DNA of 64,000 nucleotides, from contig OX638130.1 in the NCBI GenBank assembly GCA_951804985.1, positions 1,640,501 through 1,704,500 on the forward strand, in the 5' to 3' direction. The stretch is from Dryomyza anilis. Its lineage: Eukaryota; Arthropoda; Insecta; Diptera; Dryomyzidae. The notes beneath the pieces were generated by a model. It was not told the origin of the DNA, did no database searches, and saw only the letters and a list, made by a program, of their open reading frames with translations. The translations under genes and the position numbers were made by a program. Below are positions 21,861-34,260 of the stretch, piece by piece (position 1 is the stretch's first letter; each line of letters begins with the position of its first letter).

Positions 21861-22442
21861 TATGTTAAGATGGTACGATATATAAATATTTCATGTTATA
21901 TATTTTAAATTGTGATAAATTTATTATAACTGATCTCTTAAAGAATCATTTTAACATCTTTCAAATAAAATTTTAGATTTTATATGGCATTCTAAATGTT
22001 TACAAAATCAATCGATAAAACTTAGAAAACAATTTTTAAAATGAATTTTATTTGATTCTTAACCATTTAATTTATTTAATGAAAGAAGTTACTTTTTTTT
22101 TGCATTACCACACAATAGAACTCTGAACATTTATAATTTATTAGTTAGTTTTGTCTTTGAAAATAACTCTCAAAGTGTACTTTACAATGGTGATATTTTA
22201 AAATCAACCACCAATTAATTTGCAATAAATTGCGCATGTCATTCATCGAATCATCAGAGGCAATAAATCGTTGGTGGCGAATTTTTGCACGTTAATCCTT
22301 TCACAGATTTCATGCTACAGAGGATAACAAAAAAAAAAAAGAATGCACGCTAAAATTCGAATTGTTCAAAAATGACAAATGTAGCTGACAAATTTATTTC
22401 TAAATGTTTTGCTCAAAATTCAAATCACGGAAATTTAAATTT
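21861..22442. other. AT-rich intergenic DNA
   Basis: No gene or clear repeat is seen apart from the transition into the satellite that follows. Confidence 0.35.
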
Positions 22443-23013
22443 TTGACTAATAATTATATTTTGCACAAAAAAAATAAAATTTTTCACTAAAAATTCAATT
22501 TTCACTAAAAATTCAATTTTTCACTAAAAATTCAATTTTTCACTTAAATTCAATTTTTCACTAAAAATTCAATTTTTCACTAAAAATTCAATTTTTCACT
22601 AAAAATTCAAATTTTCACTAAAAATTTAATTTTTCACTAAAAATTCCATTTTTCACTAAAAATTCAATTTTTCACTAAAAAATCAAATTTTCACTAAAAA
22701 TTCAATTTTTCACTAAAAATTAAATTTTTCACTAAAAATTCAAATTTTCACTAAAAATTCAATTTTTCACCAAAAATTTAATTTTTTACTTAAAATTCAA
22801 TTTTTCACTAAAAATTCAATTTATCACTATAAAATCAATTTTGCACTAAAAATTCAATTTTTCACTAAAAATCAATTTTGCACTAAAAATTCAATTTTTC
22901 ACTAAAAATCAAATTTTCACTAGGAAATCAATTTTTCAAAAATTTTTCTCAAAAAATTGAAATTTTCACTAAAAATTCAATTTGTCACTAAAAGTTTCAT
23001 TGTTCACCTAAAA
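22443..23013 (-). repeat. 19-bp AT-rich satellite array, copy 2 (inverted)
   Basis: About 0.57 kb, roughly 30 units close to AAAATTCAATTTTTCACTA, the reverse complement of the unit at 4541-6232. Units are more uneven here (17-20 bp; some are ATTTTCACT instead of ATTTTTCACT). It lies about 1 kb downstream of the carboxypeptidase cluster. Confidence 0.9.
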
Positions 23014-25655
23014 TTTAAATTACATATTTAAATATTGTCGTAAATTCTTTCCCAACTGAATTTATAACGGCTTAAAGTAACTTTAACGCATAAATTACAT
23101 CCATGGTTTCTAAACAAATAACCAATAAAATTATAAAAATAAAACATTTGCCGTTTGCTTTAATTTAAATACCTAAAAAAACAATAACCCCAGAGTTTGT
23201 CAATTTTCGGCACAATTGAGCCTCGTATTAACTCCTTAATTTCGTTGCTTGTTATGGCAACAACGAGACGAGTCTAGTCGAGTCGAGTCACGTGCCATTA
23301 TTGCACAAAAACCTGTTTTAATTTTAATTTTAAAGCAATCGTCGTGGCAGTAAAACAAACAAACAATGAAACAATTGGTCAGCATCTCTAGGACTGGTCC
23401 TTCAGCCTATAGCCGAAGGATTAAAAAAACAAAACGAGTCATTCACTGACCAAAGGCTGTAGCTCATTAGCACCCGTGGCGGCAGGCGTTCGGTCGACGG
23501 CTTAATAAAGGCATCAGTCGTAGTTGACAAACGTAGGGGTTAAAACGGGAAAAGCGAACGCAGCCATTTTCCAAGTCAATGATTTTAGACAATTAATTTA
23601 AAGCGCTGAAAAAAGGTTATTAAAATGAAAAGTATTTTTTTTTACAATTATTTTTTGCAACATGCGGGATGCGCAATGACCCGTGAAATGCGCCTGCGCG
23701 TCAGGTTAAATTTTAAAATGAAACACATTGTAAAAATAGTGCAAAACCAGCAGCGGTTAGTTTCAAATTGCATTTGCTATTTTTCAATTTTGCGACGCTG
23801 TCCGCTGCGGGTAATAAAAAAAATTAGACCTCATGCGGCAAATAGAAAAGCAGTAAAAAAGCAGTAGAAAAGCAGAAAAGGTTTTTCCAAACGTTCGCCT
23901 CGATTAAAATGTATTTACACTGCGTTGACATATTGTCGACGCCCCTCGCAACTACGGATGCTGTAATTTTCTATTTACATAGCACAAAAAAAAATAAATA
24001 TAAAAAATATTTATAAAAAAAATCCTCTAAAAAATGCAAATAACTGTAATTTTCCGCTTTTTCCTGCCATTTATTTGCGTCTGAAAGCACAAAAAAGATC
24101 AAATTCAAAATAAAAACAAACAAAAGACCAAAAATATATTTATATTATATCCAAAATTATATGAACAACAAAAAATAAAATACAAAACAAACCAAACCAA
24201 ATGTCAGTCGTGAAAGTCACCCTTTTACATGCGCGACATTTCCTAATTGGTTGCTTGAATTAGCATATTTTGGCGAAATGTTTTTGAATGTTTTGTAAAA
24301 TTTGTTTTTCCCTAATTTCGTTTAAATTTAGCGGCCGCCGCCAAACAATGGCAACCGTTTGTAATTTATTTTTTAAGCCTTAACTTGCTACTTGATCTCG
24401 GTTTAGCAACGGCAGCCAGCCAGCCAGTTAACTACCCCGCTTTTTGTTGTGCAAATGAGCCCAATTTGTGCATGTGAATACAGCATATTGCACCAGCCAA
24501 CAACTTATTGAGAACATATTATAACTTCACGCCTAATTCCCGTTCTTATCGTTCACATTTCGAGCTATTTGCATAATTAGTTTTATCGATTGTATTGAAT
24601 TTTCCATAAATTTAAATCGTTAATATCTACTCTCAAAAATAAAATGCAAATTAAAGAGCCTTTCATAAGATTTGTAAAATTAAAAATATATTTCAAACAA
24701 TTGCAAACCAATTCTCTTTTAGCCGAGTATTAATTTTTTGCAACATACTTTCGTTAAAATGAATGTACTTTTTTTTGCTACTATAATGAAAACCTACTCT
24801 AATGTAAATCGGTTGCAGTAACCTCATGTTTAGCATTTTCCATTGCACAGATATTACAAAACCGAGCATTTGTTACGACAACCGAGTGATTTTAAAAGGA
24901 GAGAAGTTCAACGCCTAAAAATTTTACATTGGTTGAGACAATCGATGTGGAGAATTTTCAGCGAAATCCGAATATGGTAAATGAACCCGCCGCGATCTCA
25001 AGCTTCTCGTCTACCTAAATCGATACATAAATCGACAATTTCAAAATTGAATTCAAATGACCACAAACGCCAATGATTAAAAAATGGATATGTTATCAAA
25101 TTACTGTTTGAACAAACTATCAACATGTAAAATCTAATAAAAAAACGCAGAAGCTGTAATTATTATAAAAGGATTTCTTTGAATATTTTGATCAGGTTCT
25201 AACCAGTCTGCTATTCGATTCTATATCGCCTCGCGACTGTTGTCGGTGAATTCATTCGATCTCGCTTACGATTCTCACATCTATATCAAAATATAAACGA
25301 TGTTACGACATATTGAATCGATAAAGAACCTCAATATGTATTAAACTCCACAAATAAATGCAATCAAAATGTAACGATATATCTTTTAAAAATCTTCAAA
25401 TATTTGGGGACAATATTTCAAAAAACAACGCAGTATTCGAAAACCACATATTCCATCCAAAAAAAAGTATTCGATATAGAAAAATGTTTTAAATTATTCG
25501 AAAAATAAAATGGTTAACAAAATTTCTGGGTGATAAAAAAAACGCAATGGTCGAAATCACCATTTTCCAAATAATTTTATTCGAAAAAAAACCAAAATGT
25601 TCGAAAATTTAGAAAAAAATTTTGGACGACAAAAACAAAATCATCATTTAAAAAA
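23014..25655. other. intergenic DNA with a less AT-rich core
   Basis: I see no coding exon. The part at about 23200-24560 is less AT-rich and has strings such as GACGAGTCTAGTCGAGTCGAGTC (23266-23288) and CAGCCAGCCAGCCAG (about 24412), which can be regulatory or simple sequence. From about 25390 to 25655 the sequence is built of CAAAAA.TTCGAAAA-type strings that continue after the mini-me insertion at 26481. Confidence 0.35.
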
Positions 25656-26480
25656 AAACGAGTTGGGAAAGTTAGGTCACATGGGTAAGTTCGGTCACAT
25701 GGGGCGGATTTTTATAGTCGGTCGGGCCCGACTATGGAATACCCTACACCTTTGGTGGGGATATTAATGTGGGATATTTAATTGCATACTTTAATTTTAA
25801 AGTTTTTAATTATGTTGAACCTCCCCACCCTCAGAATATTATTCACATATCAGAAATTTAAGTCTTATATCCCCATAAATTAAAAAATGTATATAAAAGT
25901 ATAAAAAAACTAAAAAAAAATTGAAAAATATAATTGGGCGGACCACGTCTATATTCAAAATTTTGAAAGGCTAATATTTCATAGATTTGATTTTAATAAT
26001 TTACGAATCAAATTTCCACTATGAAAACCCGGGAAATAATGAAAAAAAAAGTGGGCGGATCACGCCCATTTTTGGACCACATATTTATAGGTGAATTCTA
26101 ACAATACCTTTTAAATTTCATAACTGTACCTTGAATACTTTTCGAGTTATTAGTTCCGAAAAGTTATATAAAAGTGACTTGTATGGGAGGTGGGCGTGTC
26201 CGATGACCGATTTGGCTCATTTTGAAACTCAATTCCTACTTTTGGCTAAAATATATTGAGACGAAATTTCATCGCATTCTGATCAGTATTTCTCAAGTTA
26301 TTCTGTATTCGGACAGCAAGACAGCAAGACGGACAGACAGACGGACATGGCTAAACGGACTCGAGTGATGCTGATCAAGAATATATATACTTTTCCATAC
26401 CGGACACGCCTCCTAAGGGGCGTTACAATATATGCACAAAGTTAATATACCCTGTACCTCATAGGTGTAGGGTATAAAAA
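25656..26480 (+). mobile_element. mini-me-like element, copy A
   Basis: Begins ACGAGTTGGGAAAGTTAGG, has GTCGGGCCCGACTATGGAAT near the start, GACAGCAAGACGGACAGAC (the GTCY block on this strand), a core ending GAATATATATACTTTTCC, and finishes AGGTGTAGGGTATAAA. The same order is found in inverse orientation at about 27951-28741. It splits a block of TTCGAAAA-rich sequence (25.4-25.65 and 26.48-26.71 kb), so it is a clean insertion. No open frame. Confidence 0.75.
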
Positions 26481-26892
26481 ATACTCCACAAAAACTACAA
26501 TGTCCGAAAAATTCGATAAAAAATTTGGGCAACAAAAACAAATAACCTTTCAAAAAAATAAATATTCAACAAAAACAACAATGTTAGACAAATTTTGAAA
26601 AAAAATGTTTGCGACGAAAACAACGCAATGGTCCAATGTTCGATAATTTTCGAAAAAAACCGATTTTGTTAAAAAAAAATATTGGACGACAATAACAATG
26701 CAATGTTCGAAACCAACATTTCTCCTCTCAAATTTAAAAATTTCTCCAATCGATTTCTGCATCAACAAAAAATTCCCTACAAATAAGTGTAATTGAATTT
26801 TCTGTGAACAATCATTAACCAAAGTCCTTTAAAATAAAGCGTTTCATATAACTCTCAACCAAAGACTATTATTTTTTTTTTAATAAAAATTA
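26481..26892. other. TTCGAAAA-rich simple sequence
   Basis: Strings of AAAAACAACAATGTTCGAAAA type continue the block seen at 25.4-25.65 kb before the mini-me insertion. They fade into unique AT-rich DNA before the TIR element at 26893. No gene. Confidence 0.45.
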
Positions 26893-27736
26893 CACTGTTC
26901 GGCAAAATGAGCACTTTTGTTCCTCGCTGTCTTTATTCATATCATTTCTACATATTTTTAATATGATGATTCGAACTGGGTTTCTAGTTTTTTCCCCATA
27001 CGTAACGTTTTTGAGAAAAATGATTTTTATGATTTTTGCATTTATGATTTTTGCAAATTAAAACAGTTTTTGTCCATGAACAAGACAAGGATTGTTATGG
27101 CTTTAAGACAACTTGAATATCGTTTAAGATTTGGTTGCAATAACCGGCTAAAGATTAAAAATTGAGAAAAAAAGGAATTTGCATCGGCCATATCTTTCGT
27201 TCACATCATCAATATATTCTGTTGCAATATTTCTAGAATAAAAATTCTATAGAAATATGATAATAAATATATATTAATTATCTTTTTTAAATGCATATAA
27301 CTCAAAAAGTAGAAAGGACACAAAAAAGCAATACCATTATCAAAATAGGTATTCTCTCTAGTATTACCAATGATTTTAAATATAAAATTTATTTTTTACT
27401 AAATATGCTTTTCCGATGATTTCATAAATTGCCTTTATTTTCTAAATTTTTGAAATTAAACAGTTTATTTTAACCAACCAATAAACGATATTCAAGTGGA
27501 TTTAATACCATAACATTCCATTATTTATTCCTGGGCTATAACCGTATTAAATTTAAATCAATACTTGTCTAATATTTTCATAAAAAATGTTGTTTGTAAA
27601 ATGCAGTGAAAAATGTTAAAAACATAAAATGCACTTTTCTCAAAAACGTTTTTTTTTTATAATGTGGGATAAAAAAAAGAGCCACAGCACTCAGACAGGG
27701 TTATATCCATTGTGCTGTGACCCAGTTCCCTGGTTT

Positions 27737-29985
27737 TTAATGATACTTCTTAGATTCATTATTGAATCTAAGAAGGCTATTGTGTGATAGAGAGTGAAGC
27801 TGATCCTCTCTCATCACGTCTGTGCCAAATATCTGCCCTCTAATTCTAGAAAATGCTGGACAGTCAGAGAGATAGTGCTCTGTGGTGCCAGTTTCTTCGT
27901 AGCAGGCAGAACATAAGGCGCTTTCGGCCAGGCCGATTGCGTTCATGTGTTTATACCCTACACCTATGAGGTACAGGGTATATTAACTTTGTGCATATAT
28001 TGTAACGCCCCTTAGGAGGCGTGTCCGGTATGGAAAAGTATATATATTCTTGATCAGCATCACTACCCGAGTCCGTTTAGCCATGTCCGTCTGTCTGTCT
28101 GTCCGTCTTGCTGTCTTGCTGTCTTGCTGTCTTGCTGTCCGAATACAGAAAATCTTGAGAAATACTGATCAGAATACGATGAAATTTCGTCTCAATATAT
28201 TTTAGCCAAAAGTAGGAACTAAGTTTGAAAATGAGCCAAATCGGTCAACGGACACGCCCACCTCCCATACAAGTCACTTTTATATAACTCTTTAGGAACT
28301 AATAACTCGAAAAGTATTCAAAATATAGTTATAAAATTTAAAACATATTGTTATAATTCACCTAAAAATATGTGGTCCAAAAATGGGCGTGATCCGCCCA
28401 CTTTTTTTTTCATTATTTCCCGGGTTTTCATAGTGGAAGTTTGATCCGTAAATTATTAAAATCAATTCTGTGAAATATTTGCCTTACAAAATATTAAATA
28501 TAGGCGTGGTCCGCCCACTTTTATTTTTAAAATTTTTTTATTAGATATTTTATACTTTTATATCAATTTTTTAAATTATATGAGACGTAAATTTCTGATA
28601 TGTGAATAATATTATGAGGTATACAATTAAATATCTCACATTAAGGTGTAGGGTATTCCATAGTCGGGCCCGATCGACTATAACAGTCCGTCATATATGA
28701 CCGAACTTACCCATGTGACCTAACTTTCCCAACTCGTTTTCACATGCGTTGTGTCCCGTTAGAAGTCCCGTCAGTTTTCTGCACTCCTTTCTACTTAAGG
28801 AAAGTAGAAACGAGGTTATCGTCGGTGTCATGAGCTTGGAAAATCTGCATTTCGTCTCATTCAGCCATCTGTTCTTGTGTGCAGAGACGACCCAAGAGCT
28901 GATGACGAATTTTCCCGTAGATGCAGGTAGTCCAAGCACAGGTTCTGGTCCAAATGGATTATCCTCAGATCCAGCACGTGTTAGTTCGTCAGATGTTTCA
29001 TTGCCCGAAACTCCTTTATGGCCCGGTACCCAAATCAGTTTCAGTGTATTGTATTTACCAACACAATTGAGACGTGATCTGCATTGACGTACAATTTTGG
29101 ATGTGATGACCTGGTTGTTCAAAGCCATAAGAGCAGCCTGACTATCGCTGCAAACTGATGTAGCCCTGTTCTGCCATCTATTATCCGCAATGTAGTCCAT
29201 AGCCATAAGTATAGCATAGACTTCGGCTTGAAATACCGAGGCATTGTCACCTAAGGCGAAGTGAAGTCTGCGGTCATCCGGTTCCACAAACACTCCAGCA
29301 CCAGATCCCTGATCGGTTCTGGAGCCGTCTGTAAAAAATGCGGTGTGACCCTCTACCTGGCTCACAGTAAGGCGTTAGCCAGTCTTGAATGTCAGACCTC
29401 AAAATTTCGTCTTGGTAATATTTCTGTTATCATTGCATCAGAGGGCATCTCCAGTAAACAGGGGTCTAATGGAGTGTCAAGTGCAATGTCAGAGATATTC
29501 CAGGGAACATTAAACCAGAAACCACCTCGTTTTAGTCTCCAGCAGCCTTTCATGGCTTCTGATGAAGATGTCAAGTGGTGGTAGGTTTAAGATTGCATTC
29601 AGTGCTGGACCAGGTGTATTGGGAAAGGCACCCGTAACACCCAGACACACGGTTCTCTGAATATTGGCAAGACTAGTTGTCACGCATTTTCGCGACAGCT
29701 TGTTCCACCATACTACCGATGCATATGATATCATCGGTCTTATCATTGCCGTGTAAATCCATAAGGTTTTGCTCGGCGATAGTCCCCATGTCTTCCCAAA
29801 AATTCCTCTGCATTACCAGAAGGCATTCAATGCTCGCGAAATTTTATTTTCAACATGTTTTGTCCAAAGTAGTTTACTATCTAGAGTTAAGCCCAGATAT
29901 TTTACTTCGTTAGACAGAGGAATAGTGACACCCTTAAGTACTGGTAGAGATAATCCTGTCATTATTCTTTTCCTAGTGAAGAGAT
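27737..29985 (-). pseudogene. LINE ORF2 remnant: RT end, RNase H, CCHC knuckle
   Basis: Reading the minus strand from 29985: the last part of the reverse transcriptase (LFTRKRIMTG, EVKYLGLTLD, then SYASVVWW), a linker (LNLPPLDIFIRSHERLLETKT), then an RNase H domain at 29365 downward with its acidic residues in place (FFTDGSRTD, FQAEVYAILMA, CSDSQAALMAL, GNETSDELTRAGS). The frame is broken near 28740 by the mini-me insertion. It resumes at 27946 with the C-terminal knuckle CSAC...HYLSDC (C-X2-C-X8-H-X4-C). The RT part needs frame changes near 29400 and 29740, so the copy is dead. Confidence 0.85.
27951..28741 (-). mobile_element. mini-me-like element, copy B, nested in the LINE
   Basis: Inverse-orientation copy of 25656-26480, with the same ends (TTTATACCCTACACC on the plus strand at the left, CCCAACTCGTTTT at the right). 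The (GTCT)n block is followed by four units of TTGCTGTC, an expansion that copy A has only in part. CATG occurs on both sides just outside a TG...CA reading and may be a target duplication. The LINE reading frame does not restore cleanly across it, so some bases were lost or the host copy was already broken. Confidence 0.75.
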
Positions 29986-30094
29986 AGTGAAAACGTTAGT
30001 GAAAAAACTAAAAACGCAGTTCGAATCAGCACATTCAAATTATATAGAAATGATATGAATGTAAATAGGGGGTATTTTGTGCCGAACAGTGTTA

Positions 30095-32666
30095 TCTCCC
30101 AATTAAAACCCTTTATATTTTCTGAGAAATAATATCTCTCAGTAAAAAAAAAAATGAAAATGAAAATAAAAATTAATTGTTATTTCTGATCTCTGATCAA
30201 TACATTATTCAAAAAAAGTCGCAATATTTTTTTTAATTGATAAAAATAAATTCTTTTTCATGAATAAAGAAATCGATTATGATCTGGAACTGGTCATTGA
30301 TTTTATCAATGTCATAACCCGCACAGTTATAAGTTGGTCTTATGACTAGATCATGATACCGTCTATTCCAATAAGGTAAATTTCTACTGGGGTTAGAATC
30401 GTTTAATCTTAATGTTTTAAATGTATTTATAATTCTGTTCATACACATTAAACATACTTAAGATTTTCTTAAACAAACATTTTTGAAATCTATTTAAACT
30501 GTCCGGCTGCCTGCTGCCAGCAATTATGCACCACTGACGCAGCTAATTTGTTCCAAATTGTCCCAATTATAAATATTATCTATATATAGAAGATGGTGGG
30601 TGACCTGCATGCGACATGTCGCGCAGAACGTGCAGGCGCATCGTAGAAAAACTGCGCTCAAGACTGAAAGTATGATAAATGTAAAAAGAAAAATATTTAA
30701 TCAGCGGTTGTTTTTATCAGGTCTACTTAATCGGGTCACGTGTGATGCTTATCGTAGAACATACACTTTTCCGCCTGCACTGACCGCTACGACGTCTTGG
30801 CCGAACGGACGGACCCTCATTATTATGATATTAGGAAAAACATATAGATATAATTTCTTGACTTGATATGTTTTTAATATGTCTATGACTTGCATTTAAC
30901 TGATCTGCACACCCATATAAATAACGGACATTTGAGATGTATCATGTGACGTCTTCGGGAACGGAAGAACCCTTTTAAAGTTGTTTGCACCATTCATAAT
31001 TGATGCACAATTTCACGATCAATCGAAGAAAATCAATTCTTGATATTTGTGCGAAGCCTATATGTAATTGGATCGACTGAAATATTTGCATATTTTTGGA
31101 TTTTTTGAATATAACGCTGTGGCGAAGTGAAAAAAACATAGGCAGCTGTCTCAAGAATATAAGGAAGGAAGGTGTGATCGCAGCCTTGCTGTAAGTTGAT
31201 CCTGGCGTGATGCTAGTAACGTCAAACTTTAAGAAGGCAGATGAACTATGTTGTTTTTTCTATTCGATATTGTTTAATTTACATAATTTAAAACGCAAGT
31301 TCAAAAGAATAAATTGTATTTTTAGGCAAATGATGTGGAAAAGAAAGAATGAGTCAAAGGACATGTCCCAAAAAATGTCCTGAAGAGGAATTAAAAATGA
31401 TTAAAATTGTAATTAGTGCGATGGCACAATAAAGCAAAGCTTTACGCTTGGATGATCCGAAAATTAGGAAAAAGGATTTCAGCGAAATCTTCTAAAAAAA
31501 AATATACAAAAAATTTGAAAAAATTAAAAATATGTGAAAGAAATAAAGGGTTGTTCCACGGCACGACTTTAAGGTTACGAGTAAAAAAAAATACAAAGAC
31601 ATTTAATGCACCCAAGGTCTTTGGAATTGCGCCAACAATGCAGCCTTAATTATGGGTTTTATATCGAGTGAGTTCCCGTAGAAAGAACTTAATTTAAAGC
31701 CTTTTTAAATGATTTAACAACAAAAAAAACATATTTTCCTATTTGGCTAAATGCACAAACATAACAAAATGATTTCACAAATGACTTGAAGTGTCTTCTC
31801 GAAGGTTCAAAATGATTTAGAGCAGCACCACACATCTTTTGATTTTTCGTTTACCTGCACTGACAAAAAAACGGTTTAGTGATTTTATCTAAAGAAAAAA
31901 TATGTTCAATGCGTTAATAAATTTAGGCTTTATTTGGCTGTGATTGTGTAAGGATTTATTTATTTTAAGTTACAGACAATTTCACAGCTGAAGATTTGGC
32001 ACGAACCCGTAGTCAATATAGTAATAGTTATAGTAGGCAGACACAAGGCCTCTGATATATCACAGGCAAGATTGATACAGCTGTTCGGTGAAAGAAACGT
32101 ATTTCCATTAAATCTCGACTCGGTAAATATTACCCTGTGTCACGGGTCATTTTTGTAGGTCTTTCTACAAGTACGTAGTTTATATTTAATGATTGAAAAA
32201 ATGTGTTTGATTGGAAAATTGATTGTGGCAGACAATAGAATTTTTTAAAATGCTCAGTACACGCAGTCAAAATATCTGAACTGATTTTTCAATAATAATT
32301 TTAGATTACAAAAGATCCGAAATATATATATGAACTATAGGTAACATTTTTTTCTCCATCCGCTTTACAAACCAAAGATATCTTAACATTAAAATGAAAC
32401 TATTACCAAGGCCAAAATCTTTTTCGATAACACAGTGCAAATACCATCTTTGGATAACGAATACGGGATTCCTGATTTCGAATCTGAAGTCCGTTTTCCT
32501 CCATCCAGTCTGGGTTACTCGCCATTTGTCATCAAATATAAAAAATTAGGGTGAAATATTTTAAATTCAAAATATATATGCTTGGTGTTTTCTGAAATGT
32601 TGCGCTTTTTTAACATTGACACGATTGTCTCAACGCGTTTTTTATATATCCACTTATTCGCGAATT
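30095..32666. other. intergenic/intronic DNA
   Basis: No supported gene. Short frames at 30600-30866 and 31416-31649 have no recognisable motif and are Lys/Asn-rich in the way AT-rich noncoding DNA is. A slightly less AT-rich patch lies at 30500-30800. Confidence 0.35.
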
Positions 32667-33893
32667 TTACACTCAAAATAAAATCTGCTTAATATTCACG
32701 AAATCGTTCGTGTATTTTTCGAAAAAAATCGTGAAATTTATCCACGAAATATTTTGTAAAATACACGAAAGAACTTTCGTAAATTTATTATAAAATTACG
32801 ATTTTTTAAGTGTTTATTTCACGAAACTATTTGTAGATTTTATCTACGAAAGCCATTCGTACATAATACGAAAGATTCGTAATTTATTGAATATTTATGT
32901 ACCTTTTTACGAATATATTCGTAAATTCTACGAAACTATTCTTACTTTTGATAATTAGTGAAACATATGTAAATTTTTGAGATATACGAAACATTTTAAA
33001 AACATTATAAACCTCTTGATGAAAATGACGATTCATTCATAAAAATCTAAAACAATGTCCAGCAGGAAATGGCCTCATTGACGACAAGGTCATCAATGGT
33101 GAATTGAGGACATTACAAAATTTGTCATTGATGAATATGTCCACAACAATTTCATAAATGATATTGCATTAAAGACGTCTTACACCATATTTCATATATA
33201 CACCATAATACATATAAAAAAAATATATAAATTAAAAAAGAAAATAAAATAATAAAGTAATTTGTGACTTCATTGATGAATGACGTGCATGTGGACATTT
33301 GTATGAAAATGTCATCAATGCTTTGCAGGGCGAAAATGCTATCGGTCATCGATGATTCTGACCTGACATAGGGGAATTGTTGGTGACATTTCCTGCTTGG
33401 TGAACACTGATTTGATACTTTTGCATTTTAGCTCAAATAGAACTCACAAAGAACACATTTTTAAACTGTTTGTATTTTATAACTATCTCCATGAGACCGT
33501 GATACCAATTAAAATAAAATGCAGCTCCAAGACGCAACTGATTTCTGTTTTTATTAATGATTCGTAAAAAACACGAATGTTTCGTAAAATTTCACATATA
33601 GCCTCAAAATTTACGAAAGTTATTAATTTGTAAAATTTAAAGGTCATTCGTAATTTGTCATTCTTTCGTAAAAAATTTGTAATAGAAAATAATATAACAA
33701 AAGTTTAGTAATTTTAAAGAAATATGTAATTTTGTTTTTGTTGAAATTTTACGAATATTGATTCGTAATATATACGAATCGTACGTAAAAAAAAGTTTGG
33801 GAATAAAATATAAATTATAAATATTTCGTGTATTCTACGAATTATTCGTGTATTTTACGAAATTAAAAATTACGAAAAAATATTTCGTAAACT
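32667..33893. repeat. ACGAAA/TTCGTA-rich foldback-like element
   Basis: Dense short inverted motifs (TTTCGTAAA, ATTACGAA, TTCGTGTATTTT and their inverses) fill about 32695-33000 and 33545-33890, many within 10-20 bp of their complement. The middle is a different sequence (33059-33400), so the element was split by a later insertion. It begins near TTTACACTCAAAATA. No coding capacity. Confidence 0.55.
33059..33400. mobile_element. small MITE nested in the ACGAAA element
   Basis: Left end CCAGCAGGAAATG and right end CATTTCCTGCTTGG are inverted. Inside, TCATTGATGAAT-type strings occur on both halves in inverted order (33071-33140 and 33265-33320). About 342 bp with no open frame. Boundaries are taken from the inverted ends. 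Confidence 0.5.
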
Positions 33894-34001
33894 TGAATAT
33901 GGATATATTTTCTCCAATTTCTGGACTAAGAAAAACATATCCCCTACTTTTTTTTACAGATTTTTTACAGGGATTCCCCCTATTTATGCAAAGGATTAGA
34001 G

Positions 34002-34260
34002 TTAGAGGAAGGGCGGAAAGATCAGGTAGTGTCGATGAATACTTGTTTTGAATTTGCCAATATCAAAAACGTCAGGAAAAACAGACGCAAAGAGATTATT
34101 CCACAAATGTATAGTGTGACTGAAGAACGAATTCTTTCTATAATGCGAGGTTCTGTTGAGAGCCAAGTGGTCTATGAACGGGTGAGCTTGGTTCGATGCC
34201 CGAGTAGAATGAGAATACATGACCTCATGTTTGTTCATTTATGGTACTTTATTATGGAGG
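34002..34260 (-). pseudogene. LINE ORF2 C-terminal fragment
   Basis: The minus-strand frame starting MNKHEVMYSHSTRASNQAH carries YRKNSFFSHTIHLWNNL and then FDIGKFKTSIHRHYL before a stop. This is the usual C-terminal pattern of several LINE reverse-transcriptase proteins (R..FF..T..LWN.LP.......F...L). Only the last 78 residues remain and no RT core is nearby, so it is a 5'-truncated relic unrelated to the LINE at 27.65-29.99 kb. Confidence 0.65.

Larger units (their letters stand above)
27651..29989 (-). mobile_element. 5'-truncated non-LTR retrotransposon (LINE) with RNase H
   Basis: Minus-strand LINE inserted in the TIR element above. It ends in a poly(A) tract (T run at 27651-27658) and is flanked by AAAACGTT on both sides (27643-27650 and 29990-29997), a target duplication. 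The 5' end is truncated within the reverse transcriptase. It is itself split by a mini-me copy at 27951-28741. RT followed by RNase H and a C-terminal CCHC knuckle suits I/R1/LOA-type lineages. Confidence 0.85.
26893..30091. mobile_element. CACTG-ended TIR element (MITE) interrupted by a LINE
   Basis: The left end CACTGTTCGGC (26893) and right end GCCGAACAGTG (to 30091) are exact inverses. Imperfect pairing continues for about 100 bp (CATATCATTTCTA, GATTCGAACTG.GTTT.TAGTTTTTTC, TAACGTTTT). The flanks carry TTA on both sides (26890-26892 and 30092-30094), a 3-bp target duplication. Without the LINE at 27651-29989 the element is about 850 bp and has no transposase. CACTG ends with a 3-bp duplication suggest the CMC/EnSpm group; that is inference. 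Confidence 0.75.

Noticed and set aside
27951..28741. Solo LTR (TG...CA ends with a 4-bp CATG duplication)
   Set aside because: The second copy at 25656-26480 does not share the TG/CA terminal bases, and the (TA)n-core-(GTCY)n layout fits mini-me better.
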